Source: Pseudomonadota bacterium (GTDB lineage: Bacteria; Pseudomonadota; Alphaproteobacteria; Acetobacterales; Acetobacteraceae). Taken from it: a DNA stretch of 64,000 bases. Position 1 is the first letter of the stretch. Each line of letters begins with the position of its first letter. The DNA lies in assembly GCA_021851785.1 (NCBI GenBank), contig JAJZBV010000002.1, positions 1 to 64,000 on the forward strand, read 5' to 3'. This document shows, in pieces, positions 43,546 to 55,750 of this stretch. Both the position numbers and the translations under genes were made by a program. Below the pieces are notes generated by a model. That model was not told the origin of the DNA and did not search any database. It was given only the letters and a program-made list of their open reading frames with translations.

Positions 43546-44505
43546 TCAGCCGCCGGGTATCCCGCCCGGCAGATCGATCCTGGGCAGAAACGTGCCGCCA
43601 TCCCGCACCAGATGTTCCCACAAGGCGCGCGACGCCGGCAAGAGCCGCTTCTCCCGCCGCCGGACGAGATACCATTGCCGCAAGATCGGCAAACCGACGA
43701 CATCGAGAATGGCGATCCGCCGGTCCGCCCATTCGGCGGCGATGGTGTGGGCGGAGATCAGCGCGATGCCCATCCCGGCGATCACCGCCTGCTTGATCGT
43801 CTCGTTGCTGCCGAACTCCATGCCGCCGGCGGGGTCGAGCCCGGCGCTCTCGAACACGCGTTGCACCAAGGCGCGCGTCCCCGAGCCCGGCTCGCGGAGC
43901 AGAAACGGCTGATCGAGGAGGGCTGCCGGCGGGATCGCCGCGCGTCCGGCGAGCGGATGATCGGGGGCGGCGATGATGACATGCGGGTGGGGGCCGATCG
44001 CTACTTCGGTGACCTCGAAATGCTCCGGCGGGCGGCCCATGATGGCGAGATCGATATCGAAGCGTTCGAGCGCCGCCACCGTCTCGCCGCGATTGCCGAC
44101 CAGGAGACGAAGATCGATCTCGGGATGGGCACGCTTGAACGCGGCGAGGGCGCTCGGCGCGAAATATTTCGCGGTGCTGATCACCCCGATCGCGACATGG
44201 CCGCGCTGCATGCCGGCGAGTGCTGCGATGGCATCGAGACAATCACCGATTTCGGTTTCGATGCGGGCGATGGCGGCCAGGATCTCGCGCCCGGCCTCGG
44301 TCGGGATCGCCACGCCGTTGCTGCGCTCCAGTAGCGGCAGGCCGAAACTGTCCTCGATCTCGCGGAGTTGATGCAAAATCGCCGGCGGGGTCACGCCGAT
44401 GGCGGCGGCGGCCCCCGTGATGGTGCCGTGCTCGACGATGGCGGCGAAGCCGCGCATCTGCTTCAGGGTCAGGCGGCGGCGGGCCTGATTCAAAAAATTT
44501 TTCAT
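43546..44505 (-). CDS. cbbR: LysR-family regulator of the Calvin cycle operon
   Basis: This 319-residue regulator has the CbbR N-terminus LTLKQMRGFAAIVEHGTITG with an HTH (AAAAIGVTPPAILHQLREIE) and an effector domain typical of CbbR (GVISTAKYFAPSALAAFKRAHP at ~105; FLLREPGSGTRALVQRVF at ~195; GSNETIKQAVIAGMGIALIS). It is divergent from cbbF, the canonical position. CbbR activates cbb operons in response to metabolites such as RuBP. ATG 44505 is preferred; an ATG 42 bases upstream is possible. Confidence 0.92.
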   Translation of the reverse strand: MKNFLNQARRRLTLKQMRGFAAIVEHGTITGAAAAIGVTPPAILHQLREIEDSFGLPLLERSNGVAIPTEAGREILAAIARIETEIGDCLDAIAALAGMQRGHVAIGVISTAKYFAPSALAAFKRAHPEIDLRLLVGNRGETVAALERFDIDLAIMGRPPEHFEVTEVAIGPHPHVIIAAPDHPLAGRAAIPPAALLDQPFLLREPGSGTRALVQRVFESAGLDPAGGMEFGSNETIKQAVIAGMGIALISAHTIAAEWADRRIAILDVVGLPILRQWYLVRRREKRLLPASRALWEHLVRDGGTFLPRIDLPGGIPGG

Positions 44506-44508
44506 CCA

Positions 44509-44535
44509 ATGAAAGTTAATTAAAATCGCTTTCAT
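44509..44535. promoter_or_regulatory. CbbR operator candidate in the cbbR-cbbF gap
   Basis: ATGAAAG (44509-44515) and CTTTCAT (44529-44535) form a perfect inverted repeat with a 13-bp AT-rich spacer, directly upstream of the cbbR start and within the 131-bp cbbR-cbbF gap. It has the size and place of a LysR-type regulatory site acting on both genes. Confidence 0.65.
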
Positions 44536-44636
44536 CGACAAGAGCAACTATTCATGTCTCCCAAGAGAATGCGCGCGAACGATCATTGCGCCGCCGGCCG
44601 GATCACGGAAATTATGGTCCAGTGGAGGAGGAAGCG

Positions 44637-45695
44637 ATGAAACAGACTCTGGAAGACCATCTCACGCATTGGGCGGCGCGTGATCCGGCGCGCGAGGCGG
44701 TCGCGGCCACCGTTCTGGCCTGCGCCGAGGCCGGGCGGAAGCTCGCCGAGCTTTGCGCCCTCGGCCCGCTCGCCGGCGATCTCGCCGCTGGCCTCGAGGC
44801 CAATCCCGGCGGGGACGCGCAAAAGGAACTCGACCGCCGTGCCCATGACATCTTCGTCGCCGCCCTGCGCCATGCGCCGGTCGCGGTGCTCGGCTCGGAA
44901 GAGGCCGTGGCACCGATCGTTGTGCGCGCGGACGGGTGCCTTGCCATCGCCATAGACCCGCTCGACGGGTCTTCCAACATCGCCGTCAATGCTCCGATCG
45001 GCAGCATCTTCTCGATCCTGCCGGTCGATCCCGCCCTCCCGCCGGCGCGGCAATTGCTGCGCCCGGGCAGCGCGCAGCTCGCCGCCGGATTTCTGATCTA
45101 CGGGCCGGAGACGGTGCTGGTGCTGAGCGTCGGCAACGGCACCCACATCTTCACCCTGCACCGGCCGAGCGGGGTGTTCCTGCTGACGCGCGCCGCTCTC
45201 CGCCTGCCGCGCGGGACCAGCGAATACGCGATCAACGCTTCCAATTACCGTCATTGGGAGGCGCCGATCCGGGCCTATGTCGATGATTGCCTGGCCGGGA
45301 CGGAGGGGCCGCGGCGGGTGGATTTCAACATGCGCTGGATGGCCTCGGTGGTCGCCGAAGCCTATCGTATTCTGCTCCGGGGCGGCATCTATCTCTATCC
45401 CGGCGATGCTCGTCCCGGCTATCGGGAAGGCCGCCTCCGTCTCGTCTACGAGGCCGCGCCGCTGGCATTTCTCATCACCGAGGCAGGGGGCGCGGCAAGC
45501 GACGGGGTTTGCCCTATCCTCGCGCGGACGCCGACCACATTGCATCAGCGCACACCGCTGATTTTCGGCGCAGACGACAAGGTTGCCCGCGTTCTCGCTT
45601 ATTACGCCGGCGAACTCGCGATCGCCGAGCGTTCGCCGCTGTTCGGCCGGCGCGGTCTCTTTCGCACCGATCGGGAGCTTGCGCCATGTCGCTGA
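44637..45695 (+). CDS. cbbF: Fructose-1,6-bisphosphatase, class I
   Basis: This enzyme hydrolyses FBP (and possibly sedoheptulose bisphosphate) in the Calvin cycle. The 352-residue protein has GGDAQKELDRRAHDIFVAAL, VLGSEEAVAPIV, the metal site LAIAIDPLDGSSNIAVNAPI (~102-121), FLIYGPETVLVLSVG and GGIYLYPGDARPGYREGRLR (~247-266). AGTGGAGGAGGAAG precedes the ATG. It is the first gene of the cbb operon and overlaps cbbP by 10 bp. Confidence 0.95.
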   Translation: MKQTLEDHLTHWAARDPAREAVAATVLACAEAGRKLAELCALGPLAGDLAAGLEANPGGDAQKELDRRAHDIFVAALRHAPVAVLGSEEAVAPIVVRADGCLAIAIDPLDGSSNIAVNAPIGSIFSILPVDPALPPARQLLRPGSAQLAAGFLIYGPETVLVLSVGNGTHIFTLHRPSGVFLLTRAALRLPRGTSEYAINASNYRHWEAPIRAYVDDCLAGTEGPRRVDFNMRWMASVVAEAYRILLRGGIYLYPGDARPGYREGRLRLVYEAAPLAFLITEAGGAASDGVCPILARTPTTLHQRTPLIFGADDKVARVLAYYAGELAIAERSPLFGRRGLFRTDRELAPCR

Positions 45696-46561
45696 GCCAT
45701 CCGATCATCTCCGTCACCGGCTCGTCGGGCGCCGGCACGACGACGGTCAAGCATACCTTCGAGCAGATCTTCCGCCGCGAAAAGATAGAAGCGGCCTATA
45801 TCGAGGGCGATTCCTTCCATCGCTACGACCGCGCCGGGATGAAGACCAGGATGGCCGAGGAAACCGCGCGCGGCAACCACCATTTCAGCCATTTCGGGCC
45901 GGACTCCAATCTTTTTTCCGAGCTCGAAACACTGTTCTCGCGCTACGGCGAAAGCGGGACCGGGCGCTATCGCCACTATGTCCACGACGCGATCGAGGCC
46001 GAGCACCACGGCGCCGCTCCCGGCACTTTCACCGAATGGCGGGATTTGCCGGAGGGCAGCGATCTTCTGTTCTATGAGGGGCTGCACGGCGCGGTGATCA
46101 GCGATCAGGTCAATGTCGCGCGCCATGCCGATCTCAAGATCGGGGTCGTGCCGGTGCTCAATCTCGAATGGATCCAGAAAATCCATCGCGATCGTGCCAC
46201 CCGCGGCTATTCGACGGACGCGGTGATGGACACCATCCTGCGCCGGATGCCGGATTACGTGCATTACATCATTCCCCAATTCGCCGTCACCGACATCAAT
46301 TTCCAGCGTGTGCCGACGGTCGACACCTCGAACCCGTTTATCGCCCGCTGGATCCCGACCGCCGACGAATCACTCGTGGTCATCCGCTTCGCCAATCCGC
46401 GCGGTATCGATTTTCCTTATCTCGTCTCGATGATTCACGACAGCTTCATGTCGCGCGCCAATTCCATCGTCATCCCCGGCGGCAAGCTCGATCTCGCGAT
46501 GCAACTCATCCTGACGCCGCTCATCCTGCAACTGATGGAACGCCGCCGCCGCGCGCGTTGA
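45686..46561 (+). CDS. cbbP: Phosphoribulokinase (bacterial class I)
   Basis: This enzyme phosphorylates ribulose 5-phosphate to RuBP, the CO2 acceptor. The 291-residue length matches the octameric proteobacterial type. P-loop: [20 protein letters not shown] (~9-28). Further motifs are [55 protein letters not shown] (Walker B region with catalytic Asp near residue 42) and [18 protein letters not shown]. Bacterial PRK of this class is typically activated by NADH. Confidence 0.95.
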   Translation: MSLSHPIISVTGSSGAGTTTVKHTFEQIFRREKIEAAYIEGDSFHRYDRAGMKTRMAEETARGNHHFSHFGPDSNLFSELETLFSRYGESGTGRYRHYVHDAIEAEHHGAAPGTFTEWRDLPEGSDLLFYEGLHGAVISDQVNVARHADLKIGVVPVLNLEWIQKIHRDRATRGYSTDAVMDTILRRMPDYVHYIIPQFAVTDINFQRVPTVDTSNPFIARWIPTADESLVVIRFANPRGIDFPYLVSMIHDSFMSRANSIVIPGGKLDLAMQLILTPLILQLMERRRRAR

Positions 46562-46572
46562 GGAAACCGCAA

Positions 46573-48594
46573 GTGAACCATTCCACGAAAGCCAAGCCCG
46601 GCGCGACAACCGACCGCGATCTCGCCAACGCCATTCGCGCGCTCGCGATGGATGCCGTCGAGCGCGCGCAATCGGGCCATCCCGGCATGCCGATGGGCAT
46701 GGCCGATGTCGCGACGGTGCTCTGGACGCGGTTCCTGAAATTCGACCCCGAGGCGCCGAGCTGGCCGGATCGCGACCGCTTCGTGCTCTCGGCGGGGCAT
46801 GGCTCGATGCTGCTCTACGCTTTGCTTTATCTGACCGGATTTCCCGGGACGACGCGGGAAGAACTGATGCGTTTTCGGAAGCTCGGCGCGAAAACCCCGG
46901 GTCATCCCGAATATGGCCACACCGAGGGCGTGGAGACGACGACCGGCCCGCTCGGCCAGGGCCTCGGCAACGCCGTCGGCATGGCGCTCGCGGAAGCGCT
47001 GGCGGCTTCGCGCTGGGGGCGGAAACTCGTCGATCACTGGACCTATGTGGTCGCCGGCGATGGCTGTCTGATGGAAGGGATTTCGCATGAGGCGGCCTCG
47101 CTCGCCGGTCATCTCGGCCTCGGGCGGCTGATCGTGCTCTATGACGACAACCATATCTCCATCGACGGGCCGACCTCGCTCGCGATGTCGGATGACACGC
47201 TGCTCCGCTTCACCGCTTATGGCTGGCAGGCGCAGGCGGTGGACGGGCATGATCCGGAAGCGGTCGCGCAGGCGATCGAGGCGGCACGGCGCGATCCGCG
47301 CCCCTCGCTCATCGCCTGCCGCACGGTGATCGGCTTCGGCGCGCCGGGGAAGCAGGGCACCGCCGGCGCCCACGGCGCGCCCCTCGGCGCGGACGAGATC
47401 GCCCGCGCCCGCGCGGCCCTGCTTTGGGACGCGCCGCCTTTTGAAATCCCGAGCGACATTCTCGACACCTGGCGTGCCGCCGGCAGACGCTCGCGCCCGC
47501 TGCGGCGAGTGTGGGAGAAAAATCTGGCCGATTCCGCGGTCGAATGTCGCGCATTCTTTGCGCGCGCTGAAAGCCTCGCTCTGCCCGAGACGCTGGCGCC
47601 GGCTTTGGCCGCCTATCGCCGATCACTGATCGAAAAGAGGCCGAACATCGCGACCCGCAAGGCGAGCGAGGCGGTGCTCGATGTCATCGCCGCCGAACTG
47701 CCCGAACTCGTCGGCGGCTCGGCCGATCTCACGCACTCCAACAACACACTCGCGCGCGGCATGGCGACGGTCCGGTCCGGCGATTTTTCCGGGCGTTACG
47801 TCCATTACGGGGTTCGCGAACACGCCATGGCGGCGGCGATGAACGGTATCGCCCTTCATCGCGGTTTTATTCCTTATGGCGGCACCTTTCTCGCTTTTTC
47901 CGATTACGCCCGCGGCGCGATCAGGCTCTCGGCGCTGATGGGATTGCGGGTGATCCACGTGATGACGCATGACAGTATCGGCCTCGGCGAGGACGGGCCG
48001 ACGCATCAGCCGATCGAGCATCTCGCCGCCTTGCGCGCCATCCCCGATCTGCTGGTCTTTCGTCCCGCCGATGCGATCGAGACCGCGGAATGCTGGGAGG
48101 CGGCATTGGCGGAGCGGGCGCGCCCCTCGCTGCTCGCGCTCTCGCGCCAGGCGCTGCCGATGCTGCGTGATGACGAAACCGCCGAGCCGCTCGCCGCGCG
48201 CGGCGCCTATATCCTCGCGGAGGCGGGGGGCGCGCGGCGGCTGACCCTGATCGCCTCGGGCTCGGAGGTCGCGATCGCCATCGCGGCGCGGGCGATATTG
48301 GAAAAAAGCGGTGTGCCGACGGCGGTGGTTTCCATCCCCTGCTTCACCTTGTTCGATGAACAGAGCGCCGCCTATCGCGCTCATGTGCTCGGCCGGGCGC
48401 CGCGTTTGGCGGTCGAGGCGGCGTCGCCCTTCGGCTGGGCGCGCTATGTCGGGAGCGAGGCGAATGTGATCGGCATGCGCGGCTTCGGCGCCTCCGCCCC
48501 GGCCGGCGAGCTTTACGCGCATTTCGGCCTGACCGCCGAGGCGATCGCCGCGCGCGGGCGGGCGATGCTCGCCTTCGGCGATGGCGGGCCCTGA
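46573..48594 (+). CDS. cbbT: Transketolase
   Basis: This TPP enzyme interconverts C3/C4/C5/C6/C7 sugars in the Calvin and pentose phosphate cycles. The 673-residue protein has [33 protein letters not shown], the TPP motif [20 protein letters not shown] then NHISIDGPT (~155-200), and in the second half [32 protein letters not shown] and [20 protein letters not shown]. The start is a GTG at 46573 with GAGGAA upstream; the frame is open further up as a shadow of cbbP. Confidence 0.95.
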   Translation: MNHSTKAKPGATTDRDLANAIRALAMDAVERAQSGHPGMPMGMADVATVLWTRFLKFDPEAPSWPDRDRFVLSAGHGSMLLYALLYLTGFPGTTREELMRFRKLGAKTPGHPEYGHTEGVETTTGPLGQGLGNAVGMALAEALAASRWGRKLVDHWTYVVAGDGCLMEGISHEAASLAGHLGLGRLIVLYDDNHISIDGPTSLAMSDDTLLRFTAYGWQAQAVDGHDPEAVAQAIEAARRDPRPSLIACRTVIGFGAPGKQGTAGAHGAPLGADEIARARAALLWDAPPFEIPSDILDTWRAAGRRSRPLRRVWEKNLADSAVECRAFFARAESLALPETLAPALAAYRRSLIEKRPNIATRKASEAVLDVIAAELPELVGGSADLTHSNNTLARGMATVRSGDFSGRYVHYGVREHAMAAAMNGIALHRGFIPYGGTFLAFSDYARGAIRLSALMGLRVIHVMTHDSIGLGEDGPTHQPIEHLAALRAIPDLLVFRPADAIETAECWEAALAERARPSLLALSRQALPMLRDDETAEPLAARGAYILAEAGGARRLTLIASGSEVAIAIAARAILEKSGVPTAVVSIPCFTLFDEQSAAYRAHVLGRAPRLAVEAASPFGWARYVGSEANVIGMRGFGASAPAGELYAHFGLTAEAIAARGRAMLAFGDGGP

Positions 48595-48637
48595 TCGGGA
48601 TCTCCTTCCCCCTCGTTGTCATCTGAAAGAAAAGTCC

Positions 48638-49720
48638 ATGTCGCTCATCACCCTTCGTCAATTGCTCGACCACGCCGCGGACCATCGTTATGGCGTGCCG
48701 GCCTTCAACATCAACAATATGGAGCAATTGCTCGCGATCATGAATGCCGCGCGCAAGACCGCGGCACCGGTGATCATCCAGGCGAGCCGGGGCGCCCGTA
48801 CTTACGCCGGGGACACGATGCTGCGGCACATGGTGCAGGCGGCGGTCGAGACCTATCCTGAAATTCCGCTCTGTCTGCATCAGGATCATGGCGAGCGCGT
48901 CGCGACCTGCCTGTCCGCGATCCAGAATGGGTTTACTTCGGTGATGATGGATGGCTCGCTCCACGCCGACGGCAAAACGCCGTCCGATTACGAGTACAAC
49001 GTCGCGGTCACGTCCGAGGTCGTGCGGCTTGCGCACGGTGTCGGCGTCTCGGTCGAGGGGGAACTCGGCTGTCTTGGTTCGCTGGAGAGCGGCCATGGCG
49101 AGGCCGAGGATGGGCACGGTGCCGAGGGCGCGCTCGATCGCGCGCAATTGCTGACCGATCCCGATCAGGCCTTCGATTTTGTCACCAGAACCGGGGTGGA
49201 CGCGCTCGCCGTCGCAATCGGCACCAGCCACGGCGCCTATAAATTCAACCGCGCGCCAAGCGGCGATATTCTGGCGATGGATGTCGTCAAGGCGATCCAC
49301 GCGCGCCTGCCGAACACCCATCTGGTCATGCATGGATCATCTTCGGTGCCGCAGGAATTGCAGGAGATTTTCAACCGCTTCGGCGGCGCGATGCCGCAGA
49401 CCTGGGGAGTTCCGGTGGCGGAGATCGAGGAGGGGATTCGCTTCGGTGTCCGCAAGATCAATATCGATACCGATTGTCGACTGGCGATGGCCGGGCAGTT
49501 TCGGAGAGTGGCGATGGAACGCGGCGAGGAATTCGATCCGCGGGCCTTCCTGAAGCCGGCGATGGCGGCGCTCGAGGCGCTTTGCGTCACCCGTTTCGAG
49601 GCCTTCGGCGCCGCCGGCATGGCGCCGAAGATCGTGCCGGTCACGCTTTCGGCGATGGCGCAGCGTTACGCCAGCGAGACCATGCGGCACGTAACCGACC
49701 CTACCGCGCAAGCGGCCTGA
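48638..49720 (+). CDS. cbbA: Fructose-bisphosphate aldolase, class II
   Basis: This zinc-dependent aldolase makes FBP and sedoheptulose bisphosphate in the Calvin cycle. The 360-residue protein has [14 protein letters not shown] (~19-32), zinc ligands in [12 protein letters not shown] and [45 protein letters not shown] and [13 protein letters not shown]. It is the CbbA/CbbFbaA clade lying between transketolase and RuBisCO. The class I aldolase at 14.5 kb is unrelated in sequence. Confidence 0.95.
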   Translation: MSLITLRQLLDHAADHRYGVPAFNINNMEQLLAIMNAARKTAAPVIIQASRGARTYAGDTMLRHMVQAAVETYPEIPLCLHQDHGERVATCLSAIQNGFTSVMMDGSLHADGKTPSDYEYNVAVTSEVVRLAHGVGVSVEGELGCLGSLESGHGEAEDGHGAEGALDRAQLLTDPDQAFDFVTRTGVDALAVAIGTSHGAYKFNRAPSGDILAMDVVKAIHARLPNTHLVMHGSSSVPQELQEIFNRFGGAMPQTWGVPVAEIEEGIRFGVRKINIDTDCRLAMAGQFRRVAMERGEEFDPRAFLKPAMAALEALCVTRFEAFGAAGMAPKIVPVTLSAMAQRYASETMRHVTDPTAQAA

Positions 49721-49735
49721 CAACAGTTTCGGTAA

Positions 49736-51202
<1,467 letters not shown>

Positions 51203-51225
51203 GAATTGCCGCGCGAAAGGAGAAA

Positions 51226-51648
51226 ATGATGCATATCACCCAGGGGACGTTCAGTTTCCTTCCCGCTCTCAGCGACGAGCAGATCACCGCTCAGGCGAAA
51301 TATTGCCTTGAGAAAGGCTGGTCCCTCAACATCGAATTCACCGACGATCCCCATCCCCGCAATACCTATTGGGAGATGTGGGGGACACCGATGTTCGATC
51401 TCAAGGATCCCGCCGGGCTGATGTATGAACTGGCCGAGTGCCGGAAGGTTCATGCCGGGCGCGCCTATATTCGGGTTTCGGCGTTCGATGCGACGCCGGG
51501 CTGGGAATCGCTGCGGCTCTCTTTCATCACCGATCGGCCGGCCGAGGAGCCGGGCTTCATGTTGGAGCGCCAAGAGCGCGGTGGCCGCATGATCGCCTAT
51601 ACCACGCGCGCCTATGCCGCCGATCGCCCGGCGGGCGCGCGTTACTGA
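51226..51648 (+). CDS. cbbS: RuBisCO small subunit, red-type
   Basis: The 140-residue small subunit starts [20 protein letters not shown] and has [37 protein letters not shown] and [19 protein letters not shown]. It ends in the extended C-terminal hairpin of red-type subunits ([20 protein letters not shown]). AAAGGAG precedes adjacent ATGs at 51226 and 51229. It lies 23 bp after cbbL and is followed by a terminator-like hairpin before cbbX. Confidence 0.97.
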   Translation: MMHITQGTFSFLPALSDEQITAQAKYCLEKGWSLNIEFTDDPHPRNTYWEMWGTPMFDLKDPAGLMYELAECRKVHAGRAYIRVSAFDATPGWESLRLSFITDRPAEEPGFMLERQERGGRMIAYTTRAYAADRPAGARY

Positions 51649-51666
51649 CCCTTCCACCCCCCGACT

Positions 51667-51697
51667 GCCGGTCCCCCGCGAGGGGGGCCGGCGATTT
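51667..51697 (+). terminator. Terminator/attenuator between cbbS and cbbX
   Basis: GCCGGTCCCCC (51667-51677) pairs with GGGGGGCCGGC (51682-51692), with one G-T pair and a 4-nt loop, followed by GATTTTT. It lies 18 bp after cbbS. It would lower transcription into cbbX-rpe-pgk, giving more RuBisCO than activase. Confidence 0.75.
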
Positions 51698-51715
51698 TTC
51701 GGAGCGTGACCCGGC

Positions 51716-52618
51716 ATGGATGCCAACCCCGACACCAAAATCGACCTCGACGCCGCCTATCTTCGCTCGGGGGTTGCCGAGATTCTCGACGAACTCGATC
51801 GCGAATTGGTCGGCTTGCGGCCGGTCAAGCTGCGAATTCGTGAGATCGCGGCACGGCTTTTGATAGACCGATTGCGGCGCGAATTCGGCGCGGGCGGGCA
51901 GGCGCCGACGCTCCATATGTCGTTCACCGGCAATCCCGGCACCGGCAAGACCACCGTCGCTTTGCGCATGGCGGATATCCTGCACCGGCTCGGCTATATC
52001 CGCACCAATCAGCTCGTCTCTGTCACGCGCGATGATCTCGTTGGCCAGTATATCGGCCATACCGCGCCGAAGACCAAGGAAATCCTGAAAAAGGCGATGG
52101 GCGGCGTGTTGTTCATCGACGAGGCCTATTACCTCTATCGTCCCGAAAACGAACGTGATTACGGGCAGGAATCGATCGAGATCCTGCTTCAAGTGATGGA
52201 GCAGCGGCGCGATGATCTGGTCGTCATTCTCGCCGGCTACGCCGACCGGATGGACCGGTTTTTCACCGCCAATCCCGGATTTCGCTCGCGCGTCGCCCAC
52301 CACATCGATTTTCCCGATTACGGTGACGAAGAACTGTTCGCGATCGCGGAGAAAATGCTGGCAAGCCAGCATGACCGCTTCGATGACGGCGCGGCGGCGG
52401 CGTTTCGCGACTATATCGCGGCGCGGCGCCGCCAGCCGCATTTCGCCAATGCCCGCTCGATCCGCAACGCCCTCGATCGCGCCCGGCTCCGCCAGGCCGT
52501 GCGCCTGTTCGAGGGGCGGGGGCGGCCGATGCCGGTCAGCGATTTGATCACCCTCGTCGCCGATGACATTCTGCGGAGCCGAGTCTTCGACCACGCCCGC
52601 GCAGAGGAACAGCCATGA
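51716..52618 (+). CDS. cbbX: Red-type RuBisCO activase CbbX
   Basis: This AAA+ hexamer remodels inhibited red-type RuBisCO by threading the large-subunit C-tail. The 300-residue protein has Walker [21 protein letters not shown] (~71-90), [20 protein letters not shown] (pore-loop region), Walker [36 protein letters not shown] and arginine-finger [17 protein letters not shown]. It is separated from cbbS by a hairpin and overlaps rpe by ATGA. Confidence 0.97.
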   Translation: MDANPDTKIDLDAAYLRSGVAEILDELDRELVGLRPVKLRIREIAARLLIDRLRREFGAGGQAPTLHMSFTGNPGTGKTTVALRMADILHRLGYIRTNQLVSVTRDDLVGQYIGHTAPKTKEILKKAMGGVLFIDEAYYLYRPENERDYGQESIEILLQVMEQRRDDLVVILAGYADRMDRFFTANPGFRSRVAHHIDFPDYGDEELFAIAEKMLASQHDRFDDGAAAAFRDYIAARRRQPHFANARSIRNALDRARLRQAVRLFEGRGRPMPVSDLITLVADDILRSRVFDHARAEEQP

Positions 52619-53274
52619 CCAAGCCGCCGCTGATCGCGCCCTCGCTGCTCGCCGCCGATTTCACCCGCCTCGGAGACGAGGTGCGGGCGATCGACGCGGC
52701 GGGGGCGGACTGGCTCCATCTCGACATCATGGATGGGCATTTCGTGCCCAATATCAGCTTCGGCCCGGATATCATCCGCGCGATCCGCCCGCTCAGCGGC
52801 AAATGCTTCGAAACCCATCTGATGATCGATCCGGTCGATCCCTATCTCGACGCCTTCGCCAAGGCCGGGGCCGATCGCATCATCGTCCATGCCGAGGCCG
52901 GGGTGCATCTCGAGCGCACGCTCGCCGCGATCGGCGGGCTCGGCTTGGCTGCCGGGGTCGCGCTCAACCCGGCGACACCGGAAAGCGCCGTGACCTATGT
53001 GCTCGACCGCATCGATTTGGTTTTGGTGATGAGCGTCAATCCCGGCTTCGGCGGCCAGGCCTTCCTGCCGGCGGTCTTGGAGAAAATCCGCAGGCTGCGC
53101 GCCCTCATCGGGGCGCGGCCGATCCATATCGAGGTCGATGGCGGGATCACCGCCGAGACCGCGCCGGCCGCCCTCGCCGCCGGCGCCGATGTCCTGGTCG
53201 CCGGCTCGGCGGTGTTCCGCGCGCCGCCCTATGAGCGGGCGATCGCGGCGCTGCGCGGGGTGGGGGCGCAATGA
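52615..53274 (+). CDS. rpe: Ribulose-phosphate 3-epimerase
   Basis: This enzyme interconverts xylulose 5-phosphate and ribulose 5-phosphate (cbbE role). The 219-residue TIM barrel has [37 protein letters not shown] (metal Asp/His, ~34-53), [51 protein letters not shown] and [12 protein letters not shown]. It overlaps cbbX by ATGA, so translation is coupled. Confidence 0.95.
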   Translation: MTKPPLIAPSLLAADFTRLGDEVRAIDAAGADWLHLDIMDGHFVPNISFGPDIIRAIRPLSGKCFETHLMIDPVDPYLDAFAKAGADRIIVHAEAGVHLERTLAAIGGLGLAAGVALNPATPESAVTYVLDRIDLVLVMSVNPGFGGQAFLPAVLEKIRRLRALIGARPIHIEVDGGITAETAPAALAAGADVLVAGSAVFRAPPYERAIAALRGVGAQ

Positions 53275-53352
53275 ACGCCGGGGCTTGCGTTTTGGCTGCC
53301 CGCCCTGTCATCTCTCGCCGCCCGTGAAGGCGGGTGACAGCGGGAGGACGTG

Positions 53353-54432
53353 ATGAAGAACTGGATTCTGGGTCTCGCGACAGGGTTTTTGCTGCTCGCC
53401 GGGGTGGCGGCGCCGAGCGCGTTCGCGGATCAGGTGGGCGGCCAAATGGGCGGCCAAATGGGCGGGCGGATCGAGATGTCCGAGCGCATGGTGCCGGCGC
53501 CGCAAAAGGGTTTGCGGATTTATGTTCGCAACAAGCACCTCGCCGGGATGTCGGCGTTCGGGCCGGCGCGGACCCTGGTTTTCGTCCATGGCGCGACCTA
53601 TCCGGCCAGCACCGCGTTCGATCTTCCGCTCGGCGGGTTTTCCTGGATGGATGACCTCGCCCGCCATGGCTACGACGTCTATCTCCTCGATCTCCCTGGC
53701 TATGGCCGTTCCACCCGCCCGCCGGAGATGGACGCGCCGGCCTCGGCCAATCCGCCGCTCGAGGCCACCGATCAGGCGGTCGCGGCACTCGGCGCCGTTG
53801 TCGATGACGTGCGCGAGCGGCGTGGGTTGCAGAGCCTCGACGTCATGGGCTGGTCATGGGGGACGGCGATCGCCGCTGGTTTCGCCGCCGCCAACCCGGC
53901 CAAGGTGCATCGCCTCGTGCTCTACGCCCCGCTCTGGGTGATCGAAGGGCCGATCGCGCTCAAGATCGATCCCGACCATCTCGGCGCCTATCGCCAGGTG
54001 ACGCGGGCGGATGCCGAGAAGCGCTGGCTCTCCGGCGTGACGCCCGCGCAGCAGGCGGGGCTGATTCCGCCGGGCTGGTTCGCGCAATGGGCGGATGCGA
54101 CGTTCGCGACCGACCCCAAGGGCGCGGCGCAAAACCCACCGGTGCTGCGCGCGCCGAACGGCGTCATGCTCGACATCGTCCGCTATTGGCAGAAAGGGCA
54201 CCCGACCTGGGATCCGGCCAAGCTCACCATGCCGGTTCTGATGGTGCAGGCGGAATGGGACCACGACACCCCGCCCTATATGTCCCATGCTTTGTTCCCG
54301 CTGATCACCCATGCGCCGTGGAAGGAATACGTGATGCTGGGCGAAGGCACGCACACCATCGTCATGGAAAAGAACCGCTTGCAGCTTTTCCATGTCGTGC
54401 GGGATTTTCTCGACATGCCGGCGCCCCGCTGA
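53353..54432 (+). CDS. Secreted alpha/beta hydrolase inside the cbb operon
   Basis: This 359-residue protein has a signal peptide (1-24, ending SAFA), a short repeat GGQMGGQMGG, then an alpha/beta hydrolase fold. RTLVFVHGATYPAS is the oxyanion strand, DVYLLDLPGYGRSTRPPEMD follows, and the nucleophile is in VMGWSWGTAIAAGF (~170). The acid is probably in QAEWDHDTPPY and the His in LGEGTHTIVMEK. It lies between rpe and pgk on the same strand with 78- and 15-bp gaps. It has no known Calvin-cycle role. A GTG at 53350 is an alternative start. Confidence 0.85.
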   Translation: MKNWILGLATGFLLLAGVAAPSAFADQVGGQMGGQMGGRIEMSERMVPAPQKGLRIYVRNKHLAGMSAFGPARTLVFVHGATYPASTAFDLPLGGFSWMDDLARHGYDVYLLDLPGYGRSTRPPEMDAPASANPPLEATDQAVAALGAVVDDVRERRGLQSLDVMGWSWGTAIAAGFAAANPAKVHRLVLYAPLWVIEGPIALKIDPDHLGAYRQVTRADAEKRWLSGVTPAQQAGLIPPGWFAQWADATFATDPKGAAQNPPVLRAPNGVMLDIVRYWQKGHPTWDPAKLTMPVLMVQAEWDHDTPPYMSHALFPLITHAPWKEYVMLGEGTHTIVMEKNRLQLFHVVRDFLDMPAPR

Positions 54433-54447
54433 GGAGTTTTTCGTACG

Positions 54448-55635
54448 ATGTCCTTTCGCACCCTCGATGGTCTGGCGCTGGCGGGGAAGCGGGTGCTGCT
54501 CCGCGCCGATCTCAACGTGCCGCTGCATGACGGGCGCATCACCGACCGCACCCGGCTCGAGCGCCTGACGCCGACCATCCGCGAACTGGCGGGAAAGGGC
54601 GGGCGGGTCATCGTCTGCTCGCATTTCGGCCGGCCCAAGGGCAAGCCGGATCCCGCCTTCTCGCTCGCGCCGGTCGCGGCGGCGCTCGGGGAGGTGCTCG
54701 GCCGCCCGGTCGCCTTCGCCGCCGATTGCATCGGGCCCGTCGCGCAGGCGGCGGTGGCGGCACTGGCGCCGGGCGAGGTCTTGATCTTGGAAAACACCCG
54801 CTTTCACGCGGGCGAGGAGGCGAATGATCCGGAATTCGCCCGGGCGCTCGCCGACCTCGCCGATTTTTACGTGAACGACGCGTTTTCCGCCGCCCACCGC
54901 GCCCATGCCAGCACCGAGGCCGTCGCCCATCTTCTCCCCGCCTATGCCGGACGGCTGATGCAGCGCGAATTGGAGGCGCTTGCCGCGGCGCTCGACCATC
55001 CGGCGCGCCCGCTCGCCGCCCTCGTCGGCGGCGCCAAGGTCTCGACCAAGCTCGATCTGCTCGGCAATCTGATCGAGCGGGTCGATGCGCTGGTGATCGC
55101 CGGCGCCATGGCCAATACGTTTCTTGCCGCCAACGGCATCGGTATCGGCGCCTCGCTCGAAGAGCCGGGGATGCACGAGACCGCGCGGCGGATCGAGGCC
55201 GAGGCCAAGGCGGCGGGCTGCGAGATCATCCTCCCGGTCGATGCCGTGACCGCAACCGAATTCCGCGCCAACCCGCCGACCCGCGTGGTGGCGATCGAAG
55301 CGGTCGCGCCTGGCACCCTCATTCTCGATCTCGGCCCGGCGAGTGTCGCGCGTCTTGCGGAAAAACTCGCCGGCTGGAAGACGCTGGTGTGGAACGGCCC
55401 GCTCGGCGCCTTCGAGACGCCGCCTTTCGATGCCGGCACCACAGCACTCGCCCGCGCGGTCGCCGCGCGCACCGTGGCGGGCGCGCTCCGCAGTGTCGCC
55501 GGCGGCGGCGATACCGTCTCGGCGCTGCATCACGCCGGGGTTGCCGAGCGGTTTTCCTATGTCTCCACCGCCGGCGGCGCCTTTCTCGAATGGCTGGAGG
55601 GCAAGACTTTGCCCGGCGTCGCGGCACTGGGCTGA
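54448..55635 (+). CDS. pgk: Phosphoglycerate kinase
   Basis: This enzyme phosphorylates 3-phosphoglycerate in the reductive direction of the Calvin cycle and works in glycolysis. The 395-residue protein has [89 protein letters not shown] and the nucleotide loop [35 protein letters not shown] lies near the end. It follows the secreted hydrolase by 15 bp and is the last enzyme gene of the cluster. Confidence 0.95.
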   Translation: MSFRTLDGLALAGKRVLLRADLNVPLHDGRITDRTRLERLTPTIRELAGKGGRVIVCSHFGRPKGKPDPAFSLAPVAAALGEVLGRPVAFAADCIGPVAQAAVAALAPGEVLILENTRFHAGEEANDPEFARALADLADFYVNDAFSAAHRAHASTEAVAHLLPAYAGRLMQRELEALAAALDHPARPLAALVGGAKVSTKLDLLGNLIERVDALVIAGAMANTFLAANGIGIGASLEEPGMHETARRIEAEAKAAGCEIILPVDAVTATEFRANPPTRVVAIEAVAPGTLILDLGPASVARLAEKLAGWKTLVWNGPLGAFETPPFDAGTTALARAVAARTVAGALRSVAGGGDTVSALHHAGVAERFSYVSTAGGAFLEWLEGKTLPGVAALG

Positions 55636-55644
55636 TGCCGAGGC

Positions 55645-55685
55645 GCTGACCGGCGGGTGCTGACCGGCGGGCGCTGACCGGCGGG
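55645..55685. repeat. Three 13-bp direct repeats after pgk
   Basis: GCTGACCGGCGGG occurs exactly at 55645-55657, 55659-55671 and 55673-55685, each pair separated by one base (period 14). It lies in the 115-bp gap between pgk and the chemoreceptor gene. It may be slippage-prone spacer DNA or a multi-site binding element. Confidence 0.8.
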
Positions 55686-55750
55686 GGCGGGTTACGATTG
55701 CTTTACCTTATGCCGGTAAGAGGGGGCCAGTCTTCTGAGATGAGGTCCGG

